Below the pieces are notes generated by a model. The model was given only the letters and a program-made list of their open reading frames with translations, did not search any database and was not told the origin of the DNA. A stretch of DNA of 64,000 nucleotides from Mycobacterium angelicum (GTDB lineage: Bacteria; Actinomycetota; Actinomycetes; Mycobacteriales; Mycobacteriaceae), in the NCBI RefSeq assembly GCF_002086155.1, contig NZ_MVHE01000022.1, forward strand, positions 1 through 64,000. The letters run 5' to 3'. Both the position numbers and the translations under genes were made by a program. Below, piece by piece: positions 9,026 to 17,491 of this stretch (its first letter is position 1; every line of letters starts with the position of its first letter).

Positions 9026-12000
9026 GTGACCGAATGGCCAGCCACCATCGATGGGCGTTACCACGACGCGGTCGTCTTCGACCTCGACGCAATGGTATTC
9101 ACCGATACCGCCTCGGGCCGCGTTCGCGCCTTCGACTCAACCGTCCCCTTGCTGCGCCAGCTGCGCACCGTTGGTATCGCGACCGGCGTCTACTCGCGCA
9201 GCGGCAACTGCACGCAACTGTTGCGCGAGGCCGGCATCAACGAACTTGTCAACGTGACCGCCGGCGACGCCGCCGGACGACTCAATCAGGCGGTCCTGAT
9301 CGCGGTAGCCAACCGGCTGGGCAGCCGTCCCGATCGCTGCGTCGTCGTCGCCGACGACGAGTCCGGGGTTCGGCTCGGCAGCTACGGCGGATTCAACCTG
9401 GTATTCGGTCTCGACCGCACCGGACACGTCGACGGACTCATCTCCTGCGGAGCCGATGCGGTGATCGGCGACCTGGCCGAAATCTCGGTGCGCAGCGGTG
9501 ACGCCGGCATCTCGGCCATTCCCGATGCCCTACGCAGCTACACCCAGATAAAAGAACTGATGAACGGCCGACGACCGGCAGTGTTCCTCAACGTAGACGC
9601 AACCTTGTCCGAGATCATCGATCACCCCGAGTCGACAGGGCTGGTCGCCGACGCCACCGAGGCGCTGCAATTGCTGGCCAAACGCTGCCCCGCGGTATTG
9701 ATCAGCAGCTGGGAATTGGCCGATATCCGGGAGCGGGTCAATGTCGACGAACTCTGGTTTGCCGGTAGCCACGGTTTCGAACTGGTCACCCCGGCCGGCG
9801 CGCGGCACGAGAACCGGGTGTCCACCCCGTCGACGAACACATTGGAAAGTGCGGCGGCGCAACTGAACCTAGAGCTGAGCGGCACGCCAGGGATACTGGT
9901 GGAGCTCAAGCGGTTCTCGGTGGCCGTGCATTACCGCAAAGTCGATCGTGAGCACATCGACAGCGTGATCGCGGCGGTGCGCCGACTCGGGCGCTCCCAA
10001 GGCTGGCGGGTGACGATGACCCGCAAGACGATTGAACTCTATCCGAACATGGCTTGGGACAAGGGCAAAGCGCTGGAATGGATGCTCGGACACCTTTCCG
10101 GAAATGACGGCGCTGCCGATTCTGCCACCGTTTTGCCGATCTACATCGGCGACGATATCACCGACGAGGATGCGTTCGACGCGGTCCGCTTCGACGGCGT
10201 GGGAATTGTGGTGCGTCACGACAAGAACCGCAACCGGCCCTCTGCCGCCTCGTTCAGTCTCGAAAACCCGCTCGCGGTAGTGCAATTCATTCAGGTCCTG
10301 GCCGAAGACTTACGAGATGCCGCGGCCCATCCAAGCGACGAATGGGAACTCGTCTACCAAGGATACGATCCCGATACCGAGCCGCTGCGCGAGTCATTGT
10401 GCACGATCGGCAACGGCTACGTCGCCACCCGCGGTTGCGCACCGGAGGCGACGTCCGCAGCGAGGCACTATCCCGGCACCTATGCGAGCGGCGTATACAA
10501 CACGCTGACCGATCGGATCGCCGGCCGGGCCATCGAGAACGAAAGCCTGGTCAACCTGCCCAACTGGCTGTCATTGACGTTCCGGATCGACGGCGGCCCT
10601 TGGTTTTCCGTCGACGACGCGGAGTTGATGTCCTATCGTCAGAGTTTCGACCTGCGGCACGCGACACTCACCCGGACACTGCGCTTCCGCGACACCGCCG
10701 GCCGAATCACCACGCTGACGCAGCAACGGTTCGCCTCGATGGACCAGCCCCACGTACTTGCCATGCGCACTGTCGTCAACGCCGAGAATTGGTCGGGCAC
10801 AGTCGAATTCAGATCACTGCTGGACGCAACCGTGGGCAACACCCAGGTGGAGCGGTATCGTTCGTTGTCCAGCATCCACCTCACCGACTCTGAAATAGAA
10901 GAAATAGCACCGGGCTCGGTGCTACTGCGCACTCGAACTTCGCAATCATGTATAGCGATTGCGGTTGCCGCGCGTACTACGTTGTGGCGCGACGACGATA
11001 TCCCGGTGGATGCTCATTACACGGTGGTCCGCGAACCCAACCGCGGCGGCCACGATGTTCCGGTGACGCTGTCGGCCGGACAATCGATTGCCTGTGAGAA
11101 AGTTGCTGTCATATTCACCGGCCGAGACGCCGCCATTTCCGAACCGTCCAGCACCGCCTGGCATTATCTCGACGAAGCCGGCCGCTACGGTGAACTGCAC
11201 CAGCAACATGCCCGCGCCTGGGCGCGGCTGTGGGAGCAGTGCAGCATCGGCCTGCTGGACGGCACCAACTCACTGCGGGTGCTGCGCTTGCATTTGGTGC
11301 ACCTGCTGCAGACCATTTCACCGCATACCGCCGAACTGGACGCGGGCGTCCCGGCCCGTGGCCTACACGGGGAGGCCTACCGGGGACACGTCTTCTGGGA
11401 TGCGTTGTTCATCTCTCCGGTGCTGAACATGCGGATGCCGAACGTGTCGCGGTCGTTGCTGCTGTATCGGCATCGCCGGCTTCCCGAGGCCCGGCGCGCG
11501 GCACACAAGGCGGGTTATCTGGGTGCGATGTTTCCCTGGCAGTCGGGCAGTGATGGACGTGAGGTAAGCCAGGAGGTCCACCTCAATCCGCAGTCGGGCC
11601 GGTGGAATCCGGACGCCAGTGCGCGCGCACACCACGTCGGCCTCGCCGTCGCCTACAACGTGTGGCAGCACTACCAGGTAACCGGTGACCATCAGTATCT
11701 CGTCGACTACGGGGCCGAGACGCTGGTCGAGATCGCCCGTTTCTGGGTGTGCCTGGCCGACTTCGACGACGGTCTGGGCCGCTACACGATACGAGGAGTC
11801 ATCGGTCCTGACGAGTTCCACTCCGGCTATCCCGGCCGTGAGTACGACGGGATAGACAACAACGCATACACCAACGTCATGGCGGTTTGGGCGATCATGC
11901 GGGCGATGGACGCGCTGGATCTGCTGCCGTTGCGCGATCGGCTGGCAATCGTCGGAAAGGTCGGGCTGACAACGCAGGAGCGCGACCGGTGGGATCTCGT

Positions 12001-12721
12001 GAGCCGGCGGATGTTCGTCCCGTTCCACGACAATGTGATCAGTCAGTTCGAAGGTTATGCGGAACTCAAAGAGCTGGATTGGGAGCGCTATGAGCAGCGC
12101 TACGGCAACATCCGGCGCCTCGATCGCATCCTGGAAGCCGAGGGCGACAGCGTCAACCACTACAAGGCGTCCAAGCAGGCCGACGCCCTGATGTTGTTCT
12201 ATCTGCTCTCCGCCGATGAGTTGCTTGGCCTATTCGGCCGGCTCGGTTACCACTTCGCTCCCGAACAGATCCCAAAGACCGTCGAGTACTACATGGCGCG
12301 CACTTCGCACGGATCGACCTTGAGCGAGATCGTGCACTCGTGGGTATTGGCCCGCGGCAACCGCGATAACGCCATGGAGTACTTCGAACAGGTGCTCAAT
12401 TCCGACATCGCTGATATCCAAGGCGGTACGACGGCCGAGGGCATCCATTTGGCGGCGATGGCCGGCAGCATCGACCTGCTGCAGCGGTGCTTCACCGGTC
12501 TGGAGACTCGCGACGACCGGCTGATTATCAACCCGCACTGGCCAACTGACCTGGGGTCGATCGAATTCCCATTCGTTTACCGGGGTCACCGCCTTCACCT
12601 CCGCATCAGCGGACGAACCGCCGATCTCACCGCCGAAGCAGGCAACGCCAGGCCGATCGAGATCGAATGCCGTGGCCGGGTGCAGCGCCTGCAGCCCGGG
12701 CAAGCCATCGCGGTTCACTAG
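9026..12721 (+). CDS. otsB1: HAD / trehalose-phosphatase-like / GH65 fusion (OtsB1, Rv2006-like)
   Basis: 1231 residues from a GTG start. Order: an N-terminal HAD (beta-phosphoglucomutase-like) domain with VVFDLDAMVFTD; a trehalose-6-phosphate-phosphatase-like domain from about residue 180 to 430, with FLNVDATLSEI and IYIGDDITDEDAF; and a large GH65 kojibiose/trehalose phosphorylase-like domain with the catalytic acid in GVIGPDEFH (Glu930). The same fusion next to Rv2005c is Rv2006 (otsB1) in M. tuberculosis. The first HAD aspartate of the phosphatase domain is Asn189 (N-V-D), so phosphatase activity is doubtful, while GH65 keeps its glutamate. Phosphorolysis of a disaccharide is the more credible activity. 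The ribosome site is weak. Confidence 0.88.
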   Translation: MTEWPATIDGRYHDAVVFDLDAMVFTDTASGRVRAFDSTVPLLRQLRTVGIATGVYSRSGNCTQLLREAGINELVNVTAGDAAGRLNQAVLIAVANRLGSRPDRCVVVADDESGVRLGSYGGFNLVFGLDRTGHVDGLISCGADAVIGDLAEISVRSGDAGISAIPDALRSYTQIKELMNGRRPAVFLNVDATLSEIIDHPESTGLVADATEALQLLAKRCPAVLISSWELADIRERVNVDELWFAGSHGFELVTPAGARHENRVSTPSTNTLESAAAQLNLELSGTPGILVELKRFSVAVHYRKVDREHIDSVIAAVRRLGRSQGWRVTMTRKTIELYPNMAWDKGKALEWMLGHLSGNDGAADSATVLPIYIGDDITDEDAFDAVRFDGVGIVVRHDKNRNRPSAASFSLENPLAVVQFIQVLAEDLRDAAAHPSDEWELVYQGYDPDTEPLRESLCTIGNGYVATRGCAPEATSAARHYPGTYASGVYNTLTDRIAGRAIENESLVNLPNWLSLTFRIDGGPWFSVDDAELMSYRQSFDLRHATLTRTLRFRDTAGRITTLTQQRFASMDQPHVLAMRTVVNAENWSGTVEFRSLLDATVGNTQVERYRSLSSIHLTDSEIEEIAPGSVLLRTRTSQSCIAIAVAARTTLWRDDDIPVDAHYTVVREPNRGGHDVPVTLSAGQSIACEKVAVIFTGRDAAISEPSSTAWHYLDEAGRYGELHQQHARAWARLWEQCSIGLLDGTNSLRVLRLHLVHLLQTISPHTAELDAGVPARGLHGEAYRGHVFWDALFISPVLNMRMPNVSRSLLLYRHRRLPEARRAAHKAGYLGAMFPWQSGSDGREVSQEVHLNPQSGRWNPDASARAHHVGLAVAYNVWQHYQVTGDHQYLVDYGAETLVEIARFWVCLADFDDGLGRYTIRGVIGPDEFHSGYPGREYDGIDNNAYTNVMAVWAIMRAMDALDLLPLRDRLAIVGKVGLTTQERDRWDLVSRRMFVPFHDNVISQFEGYAELKELDWERYEQRYGNIRRLDRILEAEGDSVNHYKASKQADALMLFYLLSADELLGLFGRLGYHFAPEQIPKTVEYYMARTSHGSTLSEIVHSWVLARGNRDNAMEYFEQVLNSDIADIQGGTTAEGIHLAAMAGSIDLLQRCFTGLETRDDRLIINPHWPTDLGSIEFPFVYRGHRLHLRISGRTADLTAEAGNARPIEIECRGRVQRLQPGQAIAVH

Positions 12722-12751
12722 CAGTTGCGAGATGACCATGGCAGGCAAAAC

Positions 12752-12769
12752 CAGGGCCGAACGGCCCTG
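12752..12769 (+). terminator. GC-rich hairpin after otsB1
   Basis: CAGGGCC-GAAC-GGCCCTG forms a perfect 7-bp stem with a 4-nt loop 30 bp after the otsB1 stop. No T-run follows, so this is an I-shaped or attenuating hairpin at best. The 11-mer GCTGGAAATCC occurs just after it (12769) and again at 12811. Confidence 0.4.
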
Positions 12770-12843
12770 CTGGAAATCCGCTGCCGCAGATAGCCTCTCG
12801 GGCAGATGATGCTGGAAATCCAGCCATGGGGACGGAGCAGCTG

Positions 12844-13662
12844 ATGAGTGATCGAACGTCGCCGCGATCGATCGCGGTAGGCATCGACGGTTCAACCGCT
12901 GCCATCAATGCCGCGATATGGGCGGCCGCGGAAGCCCACAGCCGTGACATCCCCCTGCACCTCATCCATGCCATCGCCGAACAGCAAGCCGATGCGCCGC
13001 CGGACGAGATCAACCTGGACAGGCAATACGGTGAGACGGCACTGCGCGCGGCCTCGGCCGCGGTGCACGCCACGGGTCAGCCGGTCAAGGTCGAAACCGA
13101 CATGGTCCTCGGCTCCCCGGCCGATGTCTTGATCGACGAATCATCCCACGCGGCAATGGTTTGCGTTGGCTCGGTGGGAATCGGTGTGCTGGCACGCAAA
13201 CTGCTCGGCTCGACCGCCGAAGCCGTAGCACGCCACTCGCTCTGCCCGGCGGCGATCATTCGCACCGATCACGAATACGCCACGCGTACGGATTCGGACT
13301 GGATCGCCCTGGTCGTCGACGACGCGCCGGACAACGACGCAGTGCTCGAACACGGCTTCCGGCAGGCACGGCTACGTAATGCACCCATCTTGGCGTTGGG
13401 CGTGTGGCCGTGGGGTTTCGGTGAGATTCCGTACGAACAGCTGAATCACCGTCTCGGACAGTGGGTTTCCCGGTATCCGGAGGTGCACGTGCAGCCGGCT
13501 GCGGCCCGGCGGGGAGCCGCGACATTTCTCACCAGCACGCAGGAACCGGTTCAATTGGCCGTACTCGGCAGCGCCGACGCCGATCACGTCAGCAAAATCG
13601 TCGGTCCGGTCAGTGCCCATTTCGGCCACTCCGGGTGTTCGGTACTGGTGGTACGCGAATGA
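12844..13662 (+). CDS. Universal stress protein
   Basis: 272 residues from the ATG at 12844, which follows GGACGGAG; an in-frame ATG at 12826 would lack a ribosome site. Domain one has AVGIDGSTAA and VCVGSVGIGVLARKLLGSTAE, a complete ATP loop. Domain two ends LAVLGSADADHVSKIVGP, where the glycine pattern is degraded, so only the first half probably binds nucleotide. It lies between otsB1 and the convergent dosS gene. Confidence 0.88.
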   Translation: MSDRTSPRSIAVGIDGSTAAINAAIWAAAEAHSRDIPLHLIHAIAEQQADAPPDEINLDRQYGETALRAASAAVHATGQPVKVETDMVLGSPADVLIDESSHAAMVCVGSVGIGVLARKLLGSTAEAVARHSLCPAAIIRTDHEYATRTDSDWIALVVDDAPDNDAVLEHGFRQARLRNAPILALGVWPWGFGEIPYEQLNHRLGQWVSRYPEVHVQPAAARRGAATFLTSTQEPVQLAVLGSADADHVSKIVGPVSAHFGHSGCSVLVVRE

Positions 13663-13690
13663 GTTCTCGCCTACCCGGCCGGGCTCGCCG

Positions 13691-15403
13691 TCACCGGTCG
13701 GGTAGCGGCGCCGTCCAGTAGACCCGGGTGCCGCCCTCGGGCGGGGTGATGATCTCGCAGGTGCCCCCGAGTTGTTCGGCGCGACGCGCCATATTGGCCA
13801 ACCCGCTGCGGCGGCGGTTGTGGTCCGGCATGCCGCAACCGTTGTCGGTGATGGTCAAGGTGAACATGTCGGCGGCGACGACCTCGACGGTGAGTCGCGA
13901 GGCGCCGGAATGGCGAACGGCGTTGCTGATCGCTTCGGTGGCGACGGCCTCGGCCTGCTCAGCGAGTTCACCACCGATAGCGGTCATGGGCCCGTCGATG
14001 CGGACGGTGGTGACGATGTCGCGGTTCTCGGTGAGGTCGGCGATGACTTGCTGCAGTTGCTGCCGGAAATTGCCGTCGGCTACCGGCGTCGACTTCAGCC
14101 GGAAGATAGTGGTGCGAATCTCCTCGATGATGGTCTGCAGGTCGTCGAGCGTCCGATTGAGCCGAGTGGCGACTTCTGGCGAACGCGCCCTGGCAAGGGT
14201 TCCTTGCAAATCCATCCCGGTCGCGAACAGCCGTTGAATGACATGATCGTGCAGGTCGTGCGCGATGCGCTCGCGCTCCCCCAGAATCGTCAGCTGTCGC
14301 TCGTTCTCCTGGCCGGATGCCAGCATGAGGGCTATCGCCGCGTGCGTGGCGAACTGCTCTACCACGTCGAGATCGCTGTCGACGAAGGGCTGCTGGTAGG
14401 CGCCCCGAGCCAGCGCGATCACACCGGAACTTTCGTCATGGGCACGCAGCGGCATCACGATCGCCGACCGCTGCCCGACGTCGGTGAACGCCTGGATCGG
14501 ATAACTCAATGACTCGGTGATCTGCGGTTGCCCTGAGCGAAAAACCTCACCCGTGGTAGAGCCGTCGACCGGAACCCGCTGACCGACCACCTCAGCCGCG
14601 TGCACTCCCACCGCGGCGGACACGACCAGCGTGTCGGTTTCGTCCGGCGGCAAGTCGGCGTCGACCGGGACGAGCACGATCGCCTGTTCGGCGTCGGTCA
14701 GCGCGCAGGCGCGCTCAGCGATGAGCTGTAGTGGCCGTAGCTCGCCCTCGGTGTTGGCCAGCAGGGCGGTAGTGATTTCCCGGCTGGCCTCCATCCACTT
14801 CACCGAAGTCCGTTCGCGCTCGAATACCTGCGCGTTGTCAATGGCGACGGACGCCGCGAAAGCCAAAGCACGCGCGGCGAATTCATCCGATTCGGAGAAC
14901 ACCCGGCCCGGCTCGACATGGGTCAGATACAGACTGCCGAAAACCGTTCCCCGGATCGTGATCGGTACTCCAAGGAAGGCACGCATCGGCGGATGGTGTT
15001 CGGGAAAGCCGACAGCGGCCGGATGCATGGTCAGATCGTCCAGCCGCAGCGCCGGAGTTTCGACCAGCGATACGCCCAGCACGCCCTTACCGACCGGCAG
15101 ATGCCCGATCCGGTCAGCCGTATCGGGGTCTATTCCCCCGTGCACGAACGACAGCAAGGTGCCGTCAGTATCACGGACGGCCAGGGCGCCGTACGGAGCA
15201 CTGGTCAGTTCCCTGGCTGCGAGGATGATGCGATGCAACGTCGCCTCCAGGTCGAGATCTGAACCGATCTCGACGATCACCCGCAGCAACTGCTCCATCT
15301 GATCGCGGGCTGCCAGCAACTCGTCGAGCTGTTGGTGCATTCGGTTCACGAGTCCGGGCTGACCGAGCCCAGCAAACACCGAGCCGGTTTGCTCGTTTGC
15401 CAC
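13691..15403 (-). CDS. dosS: Haem GAF sensor kinase DosS/DosT-like
   Basis: 570 residues from a GTG start behind GGAGG. Two GAF domains (about 40-200 and 215-370) are followed by a HisKA_3 dimerisation helix with the phospho-acceptor in HDLHDHVIQRLF (His385) and an HATPase_c domain (DNGCGMPD). Alignment by eye with DosS places the haem ligand His149 at His137 (HHPPM) and distal Tyr171 at Tyr159. The oxygen-channel Glu87 of DosS corresponds to Ala75 here. It should autophosphorylate when haem is ferrous-deoxy or NO-bound and then phosphorylate DosR. Separated from dosR by 130 bp, same strand. Confidence 0.93.
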   Translation of the reverse strand: MANEQTGSVFAGLGQPGLVNRMHQQLDELLAARDQMEQLLRVIVEIGSDLDLEATLHRIILAARELTSAPYGALAVRDTDGTLLSFVHGGIDPDTADRIGHLPVGKGVLGVSLVETPALRLDDLTMHPAAVGFPEHHPPMRAFLGVPITIRGTVFGSLYLTHVEPGRVFSESDEFAARALAFAASVAIDNAQVFERERTSVKWMEASREITTALLANTEGELRPLQLIAERACALTDAEQAIVLVPVDADLPPDETDTLVVSAAVGVHAAEVVGQRVPVDGSTTGEVFRSGQPQITESLSYPIQAFTDVGQRSAIVMPLRAHDESSGVIALARGAYQQPFVDSDLDVVEQFATHAAIALMLASGQENERQLTILGERERIAHDLHDHVIQRLFATGMDLQGTLARARSPEVATRLNRTLDDLQTIIEEIRTTIFRLKSTPVADGNFRQQLQQVIADLTENRDIVTTVRIDGPMTAIGGELAEQAEAVATEAISNAVRHSGASRLTVEVVAADMFTLTITDNGCGMPDHNRRRSGLANMARRAEQLGGTCEIITPPEGGTRVYWTAPLPDR

Positions 15404-15533
15404 CCGATACCTCCACGCGCATTGGGTTCAGCCGGCCAAGTCCCGCGGTCAGCCGAATGACTTCAGTGTAGTGGGCCGTCGCCCGACGACCAGGTTTGGC
15501 AAGACCAGCTAACTTTTGCTTTAGCTGCACGTA

Positions 15534-16190
15534 TTAGTTGCCGGTACTCGGCGAACTCGACTTTCGGCCCAGCTTAGAAGCGAAAACCGCCGCTTGGGTA
15601 CGCCTCTCCATGCCGAGCTTGGCTAACAATCGCGAGACGTAGTTCTTCACTGTTTTCTCGGCCAGAAACATCCGCGCCGCGATCTGCCGATTAGTCAAAC
15701 CCTCGCTGAGCAGCCCAAGCAGCGTCCGCTCCTGCTCGGTCAATCCGGCCAATGGGTCCTGTTCCTCGGTACCGCCGCGCAGCTTGGCCATCAGGGCCGC
15801 GGCGGCCCGGTTATCCAGCAGCGATTTACCTGCTCCGACGTCTTTGATGGCCCGGGCCAGCTCCATACCCTTGATGTCTTTGACGACGTAGCCGCTGGCC
15901 CCGGCCAGAATCGCCTCGAGCATCGCTTCGTCGGAGGTGAACGACGTCAGCATGAGGCAGCGCAGGTCAGGAACCGCGGAAAGCAGGTCGCGGCACAGCT
16001 CGATTCCGTTACCGTCGGGCAGGCGCACGTCGAGCACGGCGACGTCGGGCCGCAACGCCGGAATCCTGGCCATCGCGGCGGACACCGAATCCGCTTCGCC
16101 GATGACTTCCAGTTCAGGGTCGCAGCTAAGCAGGTCGACCAGTCCGCGACGTACGACCTCATGGTCATCGACCAGGAAAACCTTAACCAT
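15534..16190 (-). CDS. dosR: Dormancy response regulator DosR/DevR
   Basis: 218 residues, nearly identical along its length to M. tuberculosis DosR (217 aa). The receiver domain has acidic pocket Asp8/Asp9, phospho-acceptor Asp54 ([10 protein letters not shown]), Thr/Ser82 region LTSFTSDE and Lys104 (VKDIKG). The LuxR-type output domain ends with the recognition helix [15 protein letters not shown]. This supports a true DosR orthologue that binds the 20-bp boxes found through the window. It lies between a USP and dosS as in Rv3134c-Rv3133c-Rv3132c, but the spacer to the USP is 411 bp instead of a few tens. Confidence 0.96.
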   Translation of the reverse strand: MVKVFLVDDHEVVRRGLVDLLSCDPELEVIGEADSVSAAMARIPALRPDVAVLDVRLPDGNGIELCRDLLSAVPDLRCLMLTSFTSDEAMLEAILAGASGYVVKDIKGMELARAIKDVGAGKSLLDNRAAAALMAKLRGGTEEQDPLAGLTEQERTLLGLLSEGLTNRQIAARMFLAEKTVKNYVSRLLAKLGMERRTQAAVFASKLGRKSSSPSTGN

Positions 16191-16601
16191 TGCGAATCCT
16201 TCCGGCCGAGCATGCGAAGTAAAGTCCGCAGGTTATAGGCCAACCTCTCACATGTGACGATGCGCAAACAAGATGATCGGCACACGGCGCGGCAGCGGAC
16301 TGGCCGAAGGGTTGCACAGCGAGACCCACCCACTAGCCCTGCGATGCGGCGCAGGGATGGCCGGACCTCGCAGATGTTCGTCCGGCACTACCGTCGACAC
16401 AGCCGGCCCGATGCCGAGTGGAAGGCAATGTCGAAATCGTTGCCCCACTTGCTATCCCGGGCGGCGGTCGCTACTTGGGTCAATTCGGCCCGGGCTGCGA
16501 TATCACCCGCGATATCGCACTTCAGAATCGCCTATTGGCACGCTTGCCGATACGCCTGTGGCTCATGTGACTTCGACACCGGCAAACGGCACCGGGCACT
16601 G
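16191..16601 (-). other. Long spacer between USP and dosR, no convincing gene
   Basis: 411 bp. A 66-codon minus-strand frame at 16248-16448 has no ribosome site or family resemblance. Two GCGATATC half-sites sit in 16497-16518, the second forming the perfect palindrome GCGATATCGC. A weak DosR-like box lies at 16212-16231. The stretch probably holds a dosR promoter of its own. Confidence 0.55.
16212..16231 (-). promoter_or_regulatory. Weak DosR-like box before dosR
   Basis: Minus-strand CTGCGGACTTTACTTCGCAT matches about 14 of 20 consensus positions and ends 22 bp upstream of the dosR ATG. Fits autoregulation but is the poorer half-site type. Confidence 0.4.
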
Positions 16602-17372
16602 CTAGTGCCGCAGCAGCAGCACCGAGCAATCCGGGTAGCCCAAAATGGGATGGCAGTTCGGCGTGACCAGACCTGGCAGCTCCTCGGCATCGGCCTGCCC
16701 CACCACCGCCAATCCGATTGCGCTGCTGTGAGTTTCAGCGCCCTTGGCGCCGGTGCCCGCGGCGACGATCTGGACGGGGACATCCGGATACCGGCGTACC
16801 CAGCTGTCCACGCGTCGATCGATCTGCCGAACGACTGCGTGGCGGCGGCGTCCTTCTTCCATTGCCTGGTGTACGACTTCGTCGTTGTCGGGATCATCGT
16901 TGAGAACCACGGCGATCACGCCGACGTCGGTCGGCGATCCGTCGGGATTGGTTCGGATGACGGCCACCGGACAGTGCGCCCGCGCCACCAACCCCGCGGC
17001 GGTGGGACCCAGTAATCCATCGGCCGCCCATCCCCGTCGCGCGGTGCCCACGCAAACCAAGGCGGCATCGCGCGACTCGTTTATCATCACCTCAACGGGA
17101 TCGCCGGACAGAATCGCCGTTTCCACCTCGACCGGTCGACCTGCGTCCTGTACGGCACAGTCGGCCTGGGAGAGCGCCATTTCGCCCCGTTCAAGCTCCC
17201 AGTCGGAGGCGGGAGCCGATGCGGCGGCGTCACCCGAACGCCGCACGACATAAACGAGTCGAAGGGGCATCTGCCGGCTGATCGCTTCGTCGATCGCCCA
17301 CTTAGCCGCGTTGACGGCGGCTTGCGTGCCATTGACGCCCACGACCACCGACTTGGCGTCCAGTTGGTTCAT
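16602..17372 (-). CDS. Universal stress protein upstream of dosR (Rv3134c position)
   Basis: 256 residues from the ATG at 17372 with GGGAGCC upstream; the frame is open to 17453 but that extension lacks a start signal. Domain one: VVVGVNGTQAAVNAA and VCVGTARRGWAADGLLGPTAAG, where the S/T after the last Gly is Pro-Thr. Domain two ends VVGQADAEELPGLVTP, lacking the glycine loop. The position matches Rv3134c, which is cotranscribed with dosR-dosS in M. tuberculosis; here a long spacer separates them. Confidence 0.88.
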   Translation of the reverse strand: MNQLDAKSVVVGVNGTQAAVNAAKWAIDEAISRQMPLRLVYVVRRSGDAAASAPASDWELERGEMALSQADCAVQDAGRPVEVETAILSGDPVEVMINESRDAALVCVGTARRGWAADGLLGPTAAGLVARAHCPVAVIRTNPDGSPTDVGVIAVVLNDDPDNDEVVHQAMEEGRRRHAVVRQIDRRVDSWVRRYPDVPVQIVAAGTGAKGAETHSSAIGLAVVGQADAEELPGLVTPNCHPILGYPDCSVLLLRH

Positions 17373-17440
17373 GTCGGCTCCCGGTTGGTTCCATTGGCTC
17401 AACGTCAGGCTATTGCGCCCATCGCCGGCTGCGCAGGAGT

Positions 17441-17474
17441 CGTTCGTCCTCACCTGCGCTGCCGTTCGTCCTCA
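17441..17474 (-). repeat. Two direct repeats spaced 22 bp upstream of the dosR-operon USP
   Basis: CGTTCGTCCTCA occurs at 17441-17452 and 17463-17474 (TGAGGACGAACG on the gene strand). The 22-bp period is two helical turns. Each copy sits in a poor DosR-like box (about 12 of 20). They lie 69 bp or more before the start at 17372. Confidence 0.5.
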
Positions 17475-17491
17475 ACCGGCCAAGGAAGGAC

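Noticed and set aside
9034-9501. 155-codon Arg-rich frame inside otsB1
   Set aside because: Lies within a well-supported gene and has no motif or ribosome site.
16254-17015. 253-codon plus-strand frame across the dosR-USP spacer
   Set aside because: Most of it is antisense to the USP gene, with no recognisable domain.
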